Shown here: piece by piece, positions 43,262-53,180 of the stretch | Layout of the letters: every line of letters begins with the position of its first letter | How positions within the stretch are numbered: position 1 is the first letter of the stretch | DNA from: Piscinibacter defluvii | GTDB taxonomy: Bacteria; Pseudomonadota; Gammaproteobacteria; Burkholderiales; Burkholderiaceae_C | DNA length: 64,000 bases | Direction: 5' to 3' | Assembly (NCBI RefSeq): GCF_004011805.1 | Contig: NZ_RCHJ01000014.1 | Coordinates: forward strand, 1 to 64,000 | Translations under genes and position numbers: made by a program | Notes under the pieces: model-generated | What the model saw: the letters and a program-made list of their open reading frames with translations, nothing else | The model's database searches: none | What the model was told of the DNA's origin: nothing

Positions 43262-44482
43262 TCAGACCACCTGGCCGAGCTTGAAGATCGGCAGGTACAT
43301 CGCGACCACGATGCCGCCGATGAGCGTGCCGAGGATCACGATGATGAACGGCTCCATCAGGCTCGACAGGCCCTTGACCGCCTCGTCGACCTCGTCCTCG
43401 TAGAACTCGGCCGCCTTGCCGAGCATCTGGTCGAGGGCGCCGGACTCCTCGCCGATGGCGCACATCTGGATCACCATGGTCGGGAACACGCCGGTGGTCT
43501 GCATCGAGGTGGTCAATGCGGCGCCGGTGGAGACGTCCTTCTGGATCTGCTCGGTGGCCTCGGCGAACACCGCGTTGCCCGATGCGCCGCCGACGGAGTC
43601 GAGTGCCTCGACCAGCGGTACGCCGGCGGCGAACATGGTCGACAGCGTGCGCGTCCAGCGCGCGATGCAGGACTTGTTGACCAGGTCGCCGAACACCGGC
43701 ACGCGCAGCAGCAGGCGGTCCATCGTCTTCTGCATGCGCGTCGAGCGCTTCCACGACTCGAAGAAGAAGTAGGTGCCGCCGCCGATCACGCCGAAGATCA
43801 GGTACCAGTACTTGACGAAGAACTCCGACAGCGCGATGACGAACAGCGTCGGTGCCGGCAGATCGGCGCCGAAGGACGTGAACACGTCCTTGAACGCGGG
43901 CACCACGAACAGCATGATCACCGCCAGCACGACGAACGCGACCACCATCACCGCGACCGGGTAGATCAGCGCGGACTTGATCTTGTTCTTGATCGCCATC
44001 GTCTTCTCTTGATAGACGGCGAGCCGGTCGAGCAACTGCTCCAGGATGCCGCCCGCCTCGCCGGCCTCGACGAGGTTGCAGTACAGCGAGTCGAAGTACA
44101 GCGGGTGCTTGCGGAACGCCGACGACAGGCTGGTGCCGGTCTCGACGTCGGCGCGGATGTCGTTGAGCAGACGCGTCAGCTTGGGGTTGGTGGCGCCGCG
44201 CGCGACGATGTCGAAGGACTGGATCAGCGGCACGCCAGCCTTCATCATCGTGGCCAGCTGGCGCGTGAAGATCGCGATGTCCTTCTGCTTGATGGACTTG
44301 CCGCCGCTGGTGCGGCGCTTCTTCACGCGCGTGGTCAGGATGCCCTGGCGCCGCAGGCTCGCGCTGACCATGGCCTCGCCGCCGGCGCGCATCTCGCCGC
44401 GGACGATCTTGCCGTTCTTGTCCTTGCCTTCCCACTCGAAGACGAGGTCCTTCAGGTTCTTCGCAGCGACTGCTGTGGCCAT
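43262..44482 (-). CDS. pilC: Type IV pilus inner-membrane platform protein PilC
   Basis: The 406-residue GspF-family protein has two repeated cytoplasmic domains (about 70-195 and 275-395), each with FxxxLATMMxAGVPL-like text (QLATMMKAGVPLIQSF; TLSTMFAAGVPLVEAL). Membrane helices lie near 170-195, 215-245 and 375-400. PilC transmits PilB and PilT motor action to the pilus base. It lies 43 bases downstream of pilB. Length is standard. Confidence 0.97.
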   Translation of the reverse strand: MATAVAAKNLKDLVFEWEGKDKNGKIVRGEMRAGGEAMVSASLRRQGILTTRVKKRRTSGGKSIKQKDIAIFTRQLATMMKAGVPLIQSFDIVARGATNPKLTRLLNDIRADVETGTSLSSAFRKHPLYFDSLYCNLVEAGEAGGILEQLLDRLAVYQEKTMAIKNKIKSALIYPVAVMVVAFVVLAVIMLFVVPAFKDVFTSFGADLPAPTLFVIALSEFFVKYWYLIFGVIGGGTYFFFESWKRSTRMQKTMDRLLLRVPVFGDLVNKSCIARWTRTLSTMFAAGVPLVEALDSVGGASGNAVFAEATEQIQKDVSTGAALTTSMQTTGVFPTMVIQMCAIGEESGALDQMLGKAAEFYEDEVDEAVKGLSSLMEPFIIVILGTLIGGIVVAMYLPIFKLGQVV

Positions 44483-44525
44483 GCTTGTCCGAGGGATGGT
44501 TCCCCCGCCCTTCGATCGTTGGAGA

Positions 44526-46229
44526 CTATTCGTTGGTCACCGAGATCACTTCGTCGAGCGTCGTGACGCCCGCACGGACCTTGATGAGACCCGACTGCCG
44601 CAGGTCGCGCACGCCCTCGCGCTGCGCCTGCGCGGCCAGGTCGATGGCGGTGCCTTCGGCCAGGATGAGGCGCTGGATCTCCTCGGTGATCGGCATCACC
44701 TGGTAGATGCCGACGCGGCCCTTGTAGCCGTTGCTGCACGAGGAGCAGCCCACGGCACGGTAGGGCTTCCAGCTGCCGTCGAGATCGGTCTCGGCGTACC
44801 CGGCCTTGAGCATCGCCTCGCGCGGGTAGTCCGCGGGAGCCTTGCAGTTCTCGCACAGCTTGCGCGCCAGGCGCTGCGCGGTGATCAGCAGCACTGCGGA
44901 GGCGATGTTGAACGGCGCCACGCCCATGTTGAGCAGGCGGGTCAGCGTGGTCGGCGCGTCGTTGGTGTGCAGCGTGGACATCACCATGTGGCCGGTCTGC
45001 GCAGCCTTGATCGCGATGTCGGCCGTCTCCAGGTCGCGGATCTCGCCGACCATGATGATGTCCGGATCCTGGCGCAGGAAGGACTTCAGCGCGACGGCGA
45101 AATTCAGCCCCGCCTTGTCGTTGACGTTGACCTGGTTGATGCCCGGCAGGTTGATTTCCGCCGGATCCTCCACCGTGGCGATGTTCACGCCCGGCTGGTT
45201 GAGGATGTTCAGGCAGGTGTAGAGCGAAACGGTCTTGCCCGAACCGGTCGGGCCGGTCACGAGCACCATGCCGTAGGGCCGCTGGATCGCCTTGAGCAGG
45301 CGATCCTTCTCGATCTTCTCGTAGCCGAGCGCGTCGATGCCGAGTTTGGCCGAGGACGGATCCAGGATACGGATCACGATCTTCTCGCCGAACAGCGTGG
45401 GCAGCGTGCTGACGCGGAAGTCGATCGCCTTGTTGCCGAACTTCAGCTTCATGCGCCCGTCCTGCGGGACGCGCTTTTCGGCGATGTCCAGGCGGGAGAT
45501 GACCTTGATGCGCGAGGCGAGCTTGTCCTTGATCGCGATCGGCGGCTGCGTGATCTCGCGCAGTTCGCCGTCGATGCGGAAGCGCACGCGGTAGTGGTAT
45601 TCGTAGGGCTCGAAGTGCAGGTCGGACGCGCGGGCGTTGATCGCGTCGATCAGCATCTTCTGCAGGAAGCGCACGACCGGCGCGTCCTCGACGTCGGTGG
45701 CGGCCTCTTGCTCCTGCGGCGCGGTGACGTCGAATTCGAAGTCGCCCGAGGAAAGCGACTCGATCGCCTCATTGGCACTGGCGCCGGTCGCCTCGAGCAG
45801 CTTGGCGAGCTTGTCGTGCTCGACGATCACCCATTCCGGCGAGAGTTGCGTGGCGAACTTGATGCGTTCGACGGCTTCCTGGTCGGTCGGGTCCGCGCCG
45901 CCGATGAACAGGCGGTTGCCGCGCTTGCCGAGCACCACCACCTGGTACTGCGCCGCGAGCTTGATGTCGACGACGTTCTTGGGCAGCTTCTGGACGTCGA
46001 CCGCCGCCAGATCGAGCAGCGGCAGCGCGAGCGCGGTGGACAGCGTGTGCGCCAAGTCGGCCGGGGCCACGGCGCCCGCACCGATGACCGAACTGATGAA
46101 GCTGGCCTTCTTTTCCTTGGCGCTCTTGACCAGTTCCTCGGCCGTCTTGGCATTCAGACGGCCGGCGTGGACGAGCACCCGGGCGACACCGGAAAGGGTC
46201 GACTGCGGTACTTCTGCCAATGTGTCCAC
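44526..46229 (-). CDS. pilB: Type IV pilus assembly ATPase PilB
   Basis: The 567-residue extension motor has an N-terminal GspE/PilB domain, Walker A GPTGSGKTVSLY (about 325), Walker B-type DIIMVGEIRDLETAD and the His box MVMSTLHTNDAPTT. The zinc tetracysteine is C-E-N-C ... C-S-S-C (about 455-500). The start is GTG at 46229 (reads VDTLAEVP); no ATG fits better. It heads the pilBCD-coaE-zapD-yacG unit. The pilA, pilT and pilM-Q genes are not in this window. Confidence 0.97.
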   Translation of the reverse strand: MDTLAEVPQSTLSGVARVLVHAGRLNAKTAEELVKSAKEKKASFISSVIGAGAVAPADLAHTLSTALALPLLDLAAVDVQKLPKNVVDIKLAAQYQVVVLGKRGNRLFIGGADPTDQEAVERIKFATQLSPEWVIVEHDKLAKLLEATGASANEAIESLSSGDFEFDVTAPQEQEAATDVEDAPVVRFLQKMLIDAINARASDLHFEPYEYHYRVRFRIDGELREITQPPIAIKDKLASRIKVISRLDIAEKRVPQDGRMKLKFGNKAIDFRVSTLPTLFGEKIVIRILDPSSAKLGIDALGYEKIEKDRLLKAIQRPYGMVLVTGPTGSGKTVSLYTCLNILNQPGVNIATVEDPAEINLPGINQVNVNDKAGLNFAVALKSFLRQDPDIIMVGEIRDLETADIAIKAAQTGHMVMSTLHTNDAPTTLTRLLNMGVAPFNIASAVLLITAQRLARKLCENCKAPADYPREAMLKAGYAETDLDGSWKPYRAVGCSSCSNGYKGRVGIYQVMPITEEIQRLILAEGTAIDLAAQAQREGVRDLRQSGLIKVRAGVTTLDEVISVTNE

Positions 46230-46349
46230 GCGGGAATGCCAAGCAGGTTGTTACGGGATCAGATCATGATCGCCGATCCGCCGGGGACTGTAAACGAGAG
46301 ATAGGTGGGCGCCAGCCAACAATTCCCGCGGCCGTCCCCGTGAAGATGC

Positions 46350-46391
46350 AACAAAATGAAGCGGCCGCCGTGGCATGACCCGCGGCGGCCG
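46350..46391 (-). terminator. Intrinsic terminator after tRNA-Pro
   Basis: On the minus strand CGGCCGCCG (46391-46383) pairs perfectly with CGGCGGCCG (46370-46362) around a 12-base loop. CTTCATTTTGTTG, a moderately T-rich tail, follows. It lies 13 bases beyond the CCA end of the tRNA, the right place to end that transcript. Confidence 0.65.
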
Positions 46392-46403
46392 AATCGAATG
46401 GTC

Positions 46404-46480
46404 TGGTCGGGGTGAGAGGATTCGAACCTCCGGCCTCTACGTCCCGAACGTAGCGCTCTACCAGGCTAAGCTACACCCCG
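46404..46480 (-). tRNA. tRNA-Pro (anticodon CGG)
   Basis: The minus strand folds as a 77-base tRNA. The acceptor stem is CGGGGTG/CACCCCG, the discriminator A, and CCA is encoded. The T-arm reads GGTTCGAATCC, and the anticodon arm CTACG-TTCGGGA-CGTAG gives anticodon CGG, which reads the proline codon CCG. It lies 18 bases downstream of ispB. A TAGAAT box at 46536-46531, inside the ispB 3' end, may serve as its own promoter. Confidence 0.95.
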
Positions 46481-46498
46481 ATGGGCGGTGGATTCGAC

Positions 46499-47494
46499 TC
46501 AGGACGAGCGCTCCACCGACCGAACACAAAATTCTAGCAGAGCTTCGCGGTGGGGCGACTCGGGCAGCGCGCCGAGTTGCCGCACGGCGTCGTTCGCTTC
46601 GGTGCGAGCGGCCTCGCGTGTCGCGGCGATCGCGCCGGTGTGGCGCACGATCTCCACGATCTCGGCGAGTCGGTCGACCTCGCCGTGCTCGATGGCATGC
46701 CGGATGAGCTCGCGCTCCGCGCTGCTGCCGCGCGCCATCGCCAGCAGCAGCGGCAGCGTGGGCTTGCCTTCGCGCAGATCGTCACCGACGTTCTTGCCCA
46801 GTTGTGCGGTCGTGCCCTCGTAGTCGAGCAGGTCGTCGACGAGCTGGAACGCGGTGCCCAGCGAGCGGCCGTAGGACGCGCAGGCCTGCTCGACCGCCTC
46901 CGGCGCCTCGGCGAGCACGGCGCCCAGCCGGGCGCTGGCCTCGAACAGCTTCGCGGTCTTGTAGCGGATGACACGCAGGTAATCGTCGACCGCGATGTCG
47001 GGGTCGTGCATGTTCATCAGCTGCAGCACTTCGCCCTCGGCGATCACGTTGGTCGCATCGGCCAGAACCTCGAGAACGCGCATCCGGTTCACGGACACCA
47101 TCATCTGGAAGGCGCGCGAGTAGACGAAGTCGCCCACCAGCACGCTGGCAGCGTTGCCGAACAGGGCATTGGCCGTCTTGCGGCCGCGCCGCAGGGCCGA
47201 CTCGTCGACCACGTCGTCATGCAGCAGGGTCGCCGTGTGGATGAACTCGACCGTGGCGGCCAGCTCGAAGCGTTCCGGCCCGGTGAAGCCCAGCGCCCGC
47301 GCGAACAGCAGCACCAGCATCGGCCGGACCCGCTTCCCACCGGCGCTGATGATGTAGTGGGCGATCTGGTTGATCAGCACCACGTCGGAGGCCAGGCGAC
47401 GCTGGATCACCGCATCGACCTGCCGCATCTCGTCGGCCATCAGGCTGACGGCGCCTACCGGGGCGGCCGACGGGGGCGAAAGGGGTGCGGACAC
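46499..47494 (-). CDS. ispB: Octaprenyl diphosphate synthase IspB
   Basis: The trans-prenyltransferase makes the ubiquinone side chain. Visible motifs are GGKRVRPMLVLL, the first aspartate-rich motif LLHDDVVDES, and the second, FQLVDDLLDYEG, with GKNVGDDLREGKPTLPLL. The frame is open upstream to 47566, but a perfect TATAAT box at 47527-47522 would place transcription start near 47515. The GTG at 47494 (331 residues) is therefore the best start. ATG at 47440 is an alternative. It diverges from rplU. Confidence 0.93.
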   Translation of the reverse strand: MSAPLSPPSAAPVGAVSLMADEMRQVDAVIQRRLASDVVLINQIAHYIISAGGKRVRPMLVLLFARALGFTGPERFELAATVEFIHTATLLHDDVVDESALRRGRKTANALFGNAASVLVGDFVYSRAFQMMVSVNRMRVLEVLADATNVIAEGEVLQLMNMHDPDIAVDDYLRVIRYKTAKLFEASARLGAVLAEAPEAVEQACASYGRSLGTAFQLVDDLLDYEGTTAQLGKNVGDDLREGKPTLPLLLAMARGSSAERELIRHAIEHGEVDRLAEIVEIVRHTGAIAATREAARTEANDAVRQLGALPESPHREALLEFCVRSVERSS

Positions 47495-47521
47495 ACTGGG
47501 CTCGATGCGGGGGGACCGAGG

Positions 47522-47527
47522 ATTATA
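47522..47527 (-). promoter_or_regulatory. -10 box of ispB
   Basis: A perfect TATAAT on the minus strand, without a recognisable -35 at 16-18 bases. It predicts transcription start near 47515 and a short leader to the GTG at 47494. It lies 41 bases from the rplU -10 box on the other strand. Confidence 0.5.
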
Positions 47528-47565
47528 GGAAGCGCCTGCCTCTGCATACGTTCGACGTGCCGGCA

Positions 47566-47574
47566 TGGTAGAAT
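47566..47574 (+). promoter_or_regulatory. Extended -10 promoter of rplU-rpmA
   Basis: TGGTAGAAT is an extended -10 element (TGn plus TAGAAT). The -35 position is poor, as is usual for extended -10 promoters. Start of transcription is expected near 47581, giving a leader of about 40 bases before rplU. Confidence 0.6.
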
Positions 47575-47619
47575 TTTCGGCTTCGCCTTTGATGGCGGAG
47601 GTTTATCGAAAGGGCTGAT

Positions 47620-47931
47620 ATGTACGCGGTCATAAAAACCGGCGGGAAGCAGTACAAGGTTGCTGCCGGCGAAAAGATCAAGGTAGAACAGATTGCTGCG
47701 GACGTCGGCCAAGAGATCACGATCGACCAGGTGCTCGCTGTCGGCAACGGCGCGGACCTCAAGGTCGGGACTCCCTTGGTGGCGGGTGCCAGCGTGAAGG
47801 CCACGGTCGTGGCCCAGGGGCGGCACGACAAGGTGCGCATCTTCAAGATGCGCCGTCGCAAGCACTATCAGAAGCACGGCGGGCACCGCCAGCACTACAC
47901 CGAACTCGAGATCAGCGCGGTCAACGCCTGA
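47620..47931 (+). CDS. rplU: 50S ribosomal protein L21
   Basis: The 103-residue protein has the L21 text [20 protein letters not shown] at the start and [20 protein letters not shown] near the end. It is a structural protein of the large ribosomal subunit that binds 23S rRNA. It is followed after 25 bases by rpmA, the invariant bacterial pair. Length is exact for the family. Confidence 0.99.
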   Translation: MYAVIKTGGKQYKVAAGEKIKVEQIAADVGQEITIDQVLAVGNGADLKVGTPLVAGASVKATVVAQGRHDKVRIFKMRRRKHYQKHGGHRQHYTELEISAVNA

Positions 47932-47956
47932 TCCCGGCTGAAGGAGTCATCAGACC

Positions 47957-48217
47957 ATGGCACAGAAAAAGGGCGGCGGCTCGACCCGAAACGGCCGCGA
48001 CTCGAAGCCGAAGATGCTCGGCGTGAAGGTGTTCGGCGGCCAGGCGGTACCGGCTGGTTCGATCATCGTTCGCCAGCGCGGCACCAAGTTCCACGCCGGC
48101 ACGAACGTCGGCACCGGCAAGGACCACACGCTGTTCGCGCTCGTCGACGGCCAGGTGGAGTTTGCCGTCAAGGGGCCGCAGAACCGCCAGACCGTCAGCG
48201 TCAAGGCTGCGTCCTGA
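47957..48217 (+). CDS. rpmA: 50S ribosomal protein L27
   Basis: The 86-residue protein starts [19 protein letters not shown], the L27 N-terminal tail that reaches the peptidyl transferase centre. [20 protein letters not shown] follows. GAAGGAG precedes the ATG. The gene ends 30 bases before a strong hairpin terminator. Confidence 0.99.
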   Translation: MAQKKGGGSTRNGRDSKPKMLGVKVFGGQAVPAGSIIVRQRGTKFHAGTNVGTGKDHTLFALVDGQVEFAVKGPQNRQTVSVKAAS

Positions 48218-48247
48218 CGGCATCCCGGCTCTCGGGCCGGCCGCAGC

Positions 48248-48278
48248 GAAGCCCCGGTACGCCGGGGCTTCGTCGTTT
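48248..48278 (+). terminator. Intrinsic terminator after rpmA
   Basis: GAAGCCCCGG (48248-48257) and CCGGGGCTTC (48262-48271) form a perfect 10-bp stem with a TACG tetraloop. GTCGTTT follows. It should separate the ribosomal pair from the downstream membrane-protein/obgE genes, at least partly. Confidence 0.75.
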
Positions 48279-48326
48279 GAGGCCTGGCTTACCATGGGCA
48301 AGGTCGCGGCCTGCAAGCAACCCATC

Positions 48327-48518
48327 ATGAACAAGAGCGGACTGATCCTCATCGTCCTCGGCTGCCTGTTCCTGGCGCACAACTTCGGTCTGCTCGAGTG
48401 GGGCTGGCTGCGCCAGTGGTGGCCGCTCATTCTGATCGGGATCGGCATCTGGTCCATCGTCGACCACCGCCGCCGCCCCGGCGACCGGCCGCCCTCGGCA
48501 GGTGACGGGAAGTCATGA
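48327..48518 (+). CDS. Small two-helix membrane protein (DUF5668/LiaF-like)
   Basis: The 63-residue protein has two hydrophobic helices (about 4-21, [18 protein letters not shown], and 29-46, [15 protein letters not shown]) with a tryptophan-rich turn, the DUF5668 pattern. A basic/Pro tail follows. An in-frame ATG at 48294 with GAGG upstream would add 11 residues; the family usually starts at the position given. The stop overlaps the obgE start (ATGA). Function unknown. Confidence 0.75.
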   Translation: MNKSGLILIVLGCLFLAHNFGLLEWGWLRQWWPLILIGIGIWSIVDHRRRPGDRPPSAGDGKS

Positions 48519-49591
48519 AGTTCGTCGACGAAGCGACCATCGACGTCGTGGCCGGCAACGGCGGCAGCGGCTGCGCCAGCTTCAGGCGCGAGAAGTTCAT
48601 CCCCTTCGGCGGGCCCGACGGCGGCGACGGCGGACGCGGCGGAAGCGTCTACGCGGTCGGTGACCGCAACCTGAACACGCTGATCGACTTCCGGTACGCC
48701 CGCCGGCACGAGGCGCGCAACGGCGAGGCCGGGCGTGGATCGGACCAGTTCGGCGCCGCGGGCGCGGACGTGGTCCTGCGCATGCCGGTGGGCACGATCA
48801 TCAGCGACGCCGAGACCGGCGCGGTGCTGACCGAACTGCTGGTGCCCGGCGAGCCGGTGCTGCTGGCCAAGGGCGGAGACGGCGGCTTCGGCAACCTGCA
48901 CTACAAGAGCAGCACCAACCGCGCGCCGCGCCAGAAGACCCCGGGCTGGCCGGGCGAGCAGAAGAAGCTGCGCCTCGAGTTGCGCGTGCTGGCCGACGTC
49001 GGCCTGCTCGGCATGCCCAACGCCGGCAAGTCGACGCTGATCGCGGCGATCTCGAACGCCCGGCCCAAGATCGCCGACTACCCGTTCACCACCCTGCACC
49101 CCAACCTCGGCGTGGTGCGGGTCGGGCCGGAGCAGAGCTTCGTCGTGGCCGACATCCCGGGCCTGATCGAAGGGGCGTCCGAAGGGGCAGGCCTGGGCCA
49201 CCAGTTCCTGCGCCACCTGCAGCGCACGCAGTTGCTGTGGCACGTGGTCGACCTCGCGCCGTTCGACGACGCCGTCGACCCGGTGGCGCAGGCGCGGGCG
49301 ATCGTCGCGGAGCTGAAGAAGTACGACCCGGCCCTGCATGCCAAGCCGCGCTGGCTGGTGCTCAACAAGCTCGACATGCTGGACCCGGCCGAACGCGAGA
49401 AACGCGTCAAGGACTTCGTGCGCCGTCTGCGCTGGAAGGGCCCGGTGTTCGCGATCTCGGCGCTCACGCGCGAAGGCTGCGAGGGCCTGGTACGCGCTGC
49501 ATTCCAGCATGTGGCCGCGGCACGGCACGAGGTGCCGGCGGACCCCGATCCCCGCTTTGCCGGCGAGCCGGCGCAAGAGCCGCCACGATGA
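48515..49591 (+). CDS. obgE: Obg-family GTPase ObgE/CgtA
   Basis: The 358-residue protein has the glycine-rich Obg fold (1-158, with GGxGGxGG text such as GGDGGRGGS) followed by a GTPase domain. G1 is GMPNAGKST (about 167), G3 is [10 protein letters not shown]4 is NKLD and G5 is SALT. ObgE acts in late 50S ribosome assembly and stress control. It stands after rplU-rpmA as in most bacteria. The stop overlaps the proB start (ATGA). Confidence 0.98.
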   Translation: MKFVDEATIDVVAGNGGSGCASFRREKFIPFGGPDGGDGGRGGSVYAVGDRNLNTLIDFRYARRHEARNGEAGRGSDQFGAAGADVVLRMPVGTIISDAETGAVLTELLVPGEPVLLAKGGDGGFGNLHYKSSTNRAPRQKTPGWPGEQKKLRLELRVLADVGLLGMPNAGKSTLIAAISNARPKIADYPFTTLHPNLGVVRVGPEQSFVVADIPGLIEGASEGAGLGHQFLRHLQRTQLLWHVVDLAPFDDAVDPVAQARAIVAELKKYDPALHAKPRWLVLNKLDMLDPAEREKRVKDFVRRLRWKGPVFAISALTREGCEGLVRAAFQHVAAARHEVPADPDPRFAGEPAQEPPR

Positions 49592-50706
49592 ACGCTCCGC
49601 TCGTGCAGGCCCGGCGCATCGTCGTCAAGGTTGGCTCCAGTCTCGTCACCAACGAGGGCCGCGGCATCGATGCCGACGCGGTCGGCAACTGGTGCCGCCA
49701 GCTCGCCGCGCTGGCCGGCCAGGGGCGCGAGATGATCATGGTCTCCAGCGGTGCCGTGGCCGAGGGCATGAAGCGCCTGGGCTGGCGCAGCCGGCCGAAG
49801 GAACTGCACGAGCTGCAGGCCGCGGCCGCGGTCGGGCAGATGGGGCTGGCGCAGATCTACGAGAGCAAGTTGCGCGAGCATGACCTGGGCAGCGCGCAGG
49901 TGCTGCTGACCCATGCCGACCTGGCCGACCGCGAACGCTACCTCAATGCCCGCTCGACGTTGCTGACGCTGCTCGCGCTGAACGTGCTGCCGGTGATCAA
50001 CGAGAACGACACGGTCGTCAACGACGAGATCAAGTTCGGCGACAACGACACGCTCGGTGCACTGGTCGCCAATCTGGTCGATGCCGACGCGCTCGTCATC
50101 CTCACCGACCAGAAGGGCCTGTATTCGGCCGACCCGCGGCGCGATCCGCAGGCGCGCTTCATCCACGAGGCGCGTGCCGGCGACCCCGAACTCGAGCGCA
50201 TGGCCGGCGGCGCCGGCTCGAGCATCGGGCGTGGCGGCATGATCACCAAGGTGCTGGCGGCCAAGCGCGCCGCCGGCAGCGGCGCGAGCACGGTGATCGC
50301 CTGGGGCCGCGAGCCCGACGTGCTGCTGCGCCTGGCGGCCGGCGAGTCGATCGGCACCGCGCTGCTGGCCACCACGCCCAAGCTCACCGCGCGCAAGCAG
50401 TGGATGGCCGACCACCTTCAACTGCGCGGCGCGGTGGTGGTGGACGCCGGCGCGGCCCACAAGGTGCGCAGCGAAGGCAAGAGCCTGCTGCCGATCGGCG
50501 TGGTCGAGGTGCAGGGCGAGTTTCACCGCGGCGACGTGATCGCGGTGCGAGACCAGGACGGTTCGGAGGTCGCCCGTGGCCTGGCCAACTACGGCAGCGC
50601 CGAGGCGCGGCTGATCGCGCGCAAACCGTCGAGCGAGTTCGAGAAGCTGCTCGGCTACAGCGCCGAGCCGGAGATGATCCACCGGGACAATCTCGTGCTC
50701 GCGTAG
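49588..50706 (+). CDS. proB: Glutamate 5-kinase
   Basis: The 372-residue enzyme catalyses the first step of proline synthesis. The amino-acid kinase domain (about 8-260) has [35 protein letters not shown] and GTGGMxTK-type text ([17 protein letters not shown]). A PUA domain occupies about 280-365 ([15 protein letters not shown]). It starts in an ATGA overlap with obgE. Proline feedback inhibition is expected from the family. Confidence 0.97.
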   Translation: MNAPLVQARRIVVKVGSSLVTNEGRGIDADAVGNWCRQLAALAGQGREMIMVSSGAVAEGMKRLGWRSRPKELHELQAAAAVGQMGLAQIYESKLREHDLGSAQVLLTHADLADRERYLNARSTLLTLLALNVLPVINENDTVVNDEIKFGDNDTLGALVANLVDADALVILTDQKGLYSADPRRDPQARFIHEARAGDPELERMAGGAGSSIGRGGMITKVLAAKRAAGSGASTVIAWGREPDVLLRLAAGESIGTALLATTPKLTARKQWMADHLQLRGAVVVDAGAAHKVRSEGKSLLPIGVVEVQGEFHRGDVIAVRDQDGSEVARGLANYGSAEARLIARKPSSEFEKLLGYSAEPEMIHRDNLVLA

Positions 50707-50727
50707 CGAGCAGCAGGCTGCGGCGCC

Positions 50728-51336
50728 TCAGTTCACCGAATCCGGCGGCGCCTCCAGCGGCCCCAGGTCCGACGGCCGGCCATCCAGCGTGCGCCGGTCC
50801 GGGTGCGGCTCGTGCGGTCCGTGCGGCCGCATGCCCGAGCGCAGGTAGCGGTTGTGGTGGTGGTTGCGCGGCAGGTAGCGTGCGAGCTCGGTCAGTGCCA
50901 TCTGGTAGACGTCGCGCTTGAACTCGATCACCACCTCCAGCGGCACCCAGTACTCGTTCCAGCGCCACGCGTCGAACTCGGGGTGGTCGGTGGCGCGCAG
51001 GTTCATGTCGCTGTCGCGGCCGATCAGCTGCAGCAGGAACCAGATCTGCTTCTGCCCGCGGTAATGGCCACGAGCGTCGCGCCGGATGTAGTGCTCGGGC
51101 ACCTCGTAGCGCAGCCAGTCGCGCGTGCGGGCGACGATGCGCACATGCTCGGGAAGCAGCCCCACTTCCTCGTGGAGCTCGCGGAACATCGCCTGCTCAG
51201 GCGTCTCGCCGTGCTTGATGCCCCCTTGCGGGAACTGCCAGGAATGGGTGCGTATGCGCTTGCCCCAGAAGACCTGGTTCTTGGTGTTGAGCAGGATGAT
51301 GCCGACGTTGGGTCTGAACCCCTCACGGTCGAGCAT
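50728..51336 (-). CDS. rppH: RNA pyrophosphohydrolase RppH
   Basis: The 202-residue Nudix enzyme removes pyrophosphate from the 5' end of mRNAs and starts their decay. The N-terminus reads [17 protein letters not shown] as in the family, so the ATG at 51336 was preferred over 51342. The Nudix box is [20 protein letters not shown] (near 38). The last 40 residues are Pro/His rich. It is convergent with proB and divergent from proS. Confidence 0.95.
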   Translation of the reverse strand: MLDREGFRPNVGIILLNTKNQVFWGKRIRTHSWQFPQGGIKHGETPEQAMFRELHEEVGLLPEHVRIVARTRDWLRYEVPEHYIRRDARGHYRGQKQIWFLLQLIGRDSDMNLRATDHPEFDAWRWNEYWVPLEVVIEFKRDVYQMALTELARYLPRNHHHNRYLRSGMRPHGPHEPHPDRRTLDGRPSDLGPLEAPPDSVN

Positions 51337-51434
51337 AATCAACCCCGATTCTTGCTGCTTGAATTCATTATTGCATCGCCGAGGCGGGATTCAATCCCTT
51401 CGGTTTCCCTCACCCGGGCGCGGTGCCACCCCCC

Positions 51435-53180
51435 ATGAAAGCCACCCAGTTCTTCATCTCGACGCTGAAGGAAGCGCCGGCCGATGCCGAGGTCGTGAGC
51501 CACCAGCTGATGATGCGCGCCGGGCTGATCAAGCGGCTCGGCGCCGGCATCTACACCTACATGCCGATGGGGTTGCGTGTGATCCGCAAGGTCGAGAACA
51601 TCATCCGCGAGGAGATGAATCGCGCCGGTGCCGTCGAGCTGCTGATGCCGGTGGTGCAGCCGGCCGAGCTGTGGCAGGAGACGGGCCGCTTCGAGAAGAT
51701 GGGGCCGGAGCTGCTGCGCGTGAAGGACCGGCACGAACGCGACTTCATCATCCAGCCGACGTCGGAAGAGGTGATCACCGACGTGGCGCGCCAGGAGCTG
51801 CGCAGCTACCGGGCGCTGCCGAAGAACTTCTATCACATCCAGACCAAGTTCCGCGACGAGCGCCGGCCGCGCTTCGGCGTGATGCGCGGGCGCGAGTTCA
51901 CGATGAAGGACGCCTACTCCTTCGACCGTGATGCCGAGGCCGCCGGCCGCAGCTACGACCAGATGTACGCGGCCTACGTGCGCATCTTCGAGCGCCTGGG
52001 TCTGACCTTCCGTGCGGTGGCGGCCGATACCGGCGCGATCGGCGGCGACCGTTCGCACGAGTTCCAGGTCATCGCCGACACCGGCGAGGACGCGATCGTC
52101 TTCTGCCCCGGCTCCGACTACGCCGCCAACATCGAGCTGGCCGAAGCCGTCGCGCCGACCACGCCGCGCGCAGCGGCATCGAAGCCGCTGGTGAAGACGC
52201 CCACGCCCGGCAGGAGCACCTGCGAAGACGTGGCCGCACTGCTCGGCGTGCCGCTGCAGACCACCGTGAAGTCGCTGGTGCTGGCCACCGACACGAAGAA
52301 CGAGCGCGGCGACATCACCGGCACCACGGTCTGGCTGCTGCTGGTGCGCGGCGACCACGCGCTCAACGAGGTCAAGGCCGGCAAGCTGCCGGGCCTGAAG
52401 GACGGCTTCCGCTTTGCCACGGTCGCCGAGATCGAGGATCACTTCGGCTGCAAGCCGGGCTACCTCGGGCCGATCGGGACGCGCAAGCCGGTCAAGGTGG
52501 TGGCCGACCGCACCGTCGCCGCGATGAGCGACTTCATCTGCGGCGCCAACGAGGCGGACTTCCACTACACCGGCGCCAACTGGGGCCGCGACCTGCCCGA
52601 GCCCGACCTGGTGGCCGACATCCGCAACGTCGTCGAGGGCGACCCCTCGCCCGACGGCCGCGGCGTGCTCGCGATCCAGCGCGGCATCGAGGTCGGTCAC
52701 GTGTTCTTCCTCGGCACCAAGTACAGCGCCGCGATGAACGCCACCTACCTGGACGAGTCCGGCAAGCCGCAGCTGATGCAGATGGGCTGCTACGGCATCG
52801 GCGTCACGCGCATCCTCGGCGCCGCCATCGAGCAGAACCACGACGCGCGCGGCATCATCTGGCCCGACGCGATGGCGCCCTTCACCGTGGTGGTCTGCCC
52901 GATCGGCTACGACCGCACACCGGCCGTGAAGGAAGCGGCCGACACGCTGCACGACCAGCTGGCCGCCCTCGGCATCGACGTGATGCTGGACGACCGCGGC
53001 GAGCGTCCGGGGGCGATGTTCGCCGACTGGGAGCTGATCGGCGTGCCGCACCGCGTGGTGATCTCCGACCGCGGCCTGAAGGAAGGCAAGGTCGAGGTCC
53101 AGGGCCGGCGCGAGGCGCAGGCCACGGCGGTGCCGGCGGCCGAGGCGCTGGCCTTCGTGAAGGGCCGGCTCGGCGCATGA
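51435..53180 (+). CDS. proS: Prolyl-tRNA synthetase (bacterial type)
   Basis: The 581-residue class II synthetase has motif 1 [15 protein letters not shown], motif 2 [21 protein letters not shown] (two overlapping pieces) and motif 3 [10 protein letters not shown]. An INS editing domain lies between (about 225-400). The anticodon-binding domain is C-terminal ([14 protein letters not shown]). The start at 51435 (MKATQFF) is the family start; a GTG at 51423 is possible. The stop overlaps the transglycosylase gene. Confidence 0.97.
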   Translation: MKATQFFISTLKEAPADAEVVSHQLMMRAGLIKRLGAGIYTYMPMGLRVIRKVENIIREEMNRAGAVELLMPVVQPAELWQETGRFEKMGPELLRVKDRHERDFIIQPTSEEVITDVARQELRSYRALPKNFYHIQTKFRDERRPRFGVMRGREFTMKDAYSFDRDAEAAGRSYDQMYAAYVRIFERLGLTFRAVAADTGAIGGDRSHEFQVIADTGEDAIVFCPGSDYAANIELAEAVAPTTPRAAASKPLVKTPTPGRSTCEDVAALLGVPLQTTVKSLVLATDTKNERGDITGTTVWLLLVRGDHALNEVKAGKLPGLKDGFRFATVAEIEDHFGCKPGYLGPIGTRKPVKVVADRTVAAMSDFICGANEADFHYTGANWGRDLPEPDLVADIRNVVEGDPSPDGRGVLAIQRGIEVGHVFFLGTKYSAAMNATYLDESGKPQLMQMGCYGIGVTRILGAAIEQNHDARGIIWPDAMAPFTVVVCPIGYDRTPAVKEAADTLHDQLAALGIDVMLDDRGERPGAMFADWELIGVPHRVVISDRGLKEGKVEVQGRREAQATAVPAAEALAFVKGRLGA

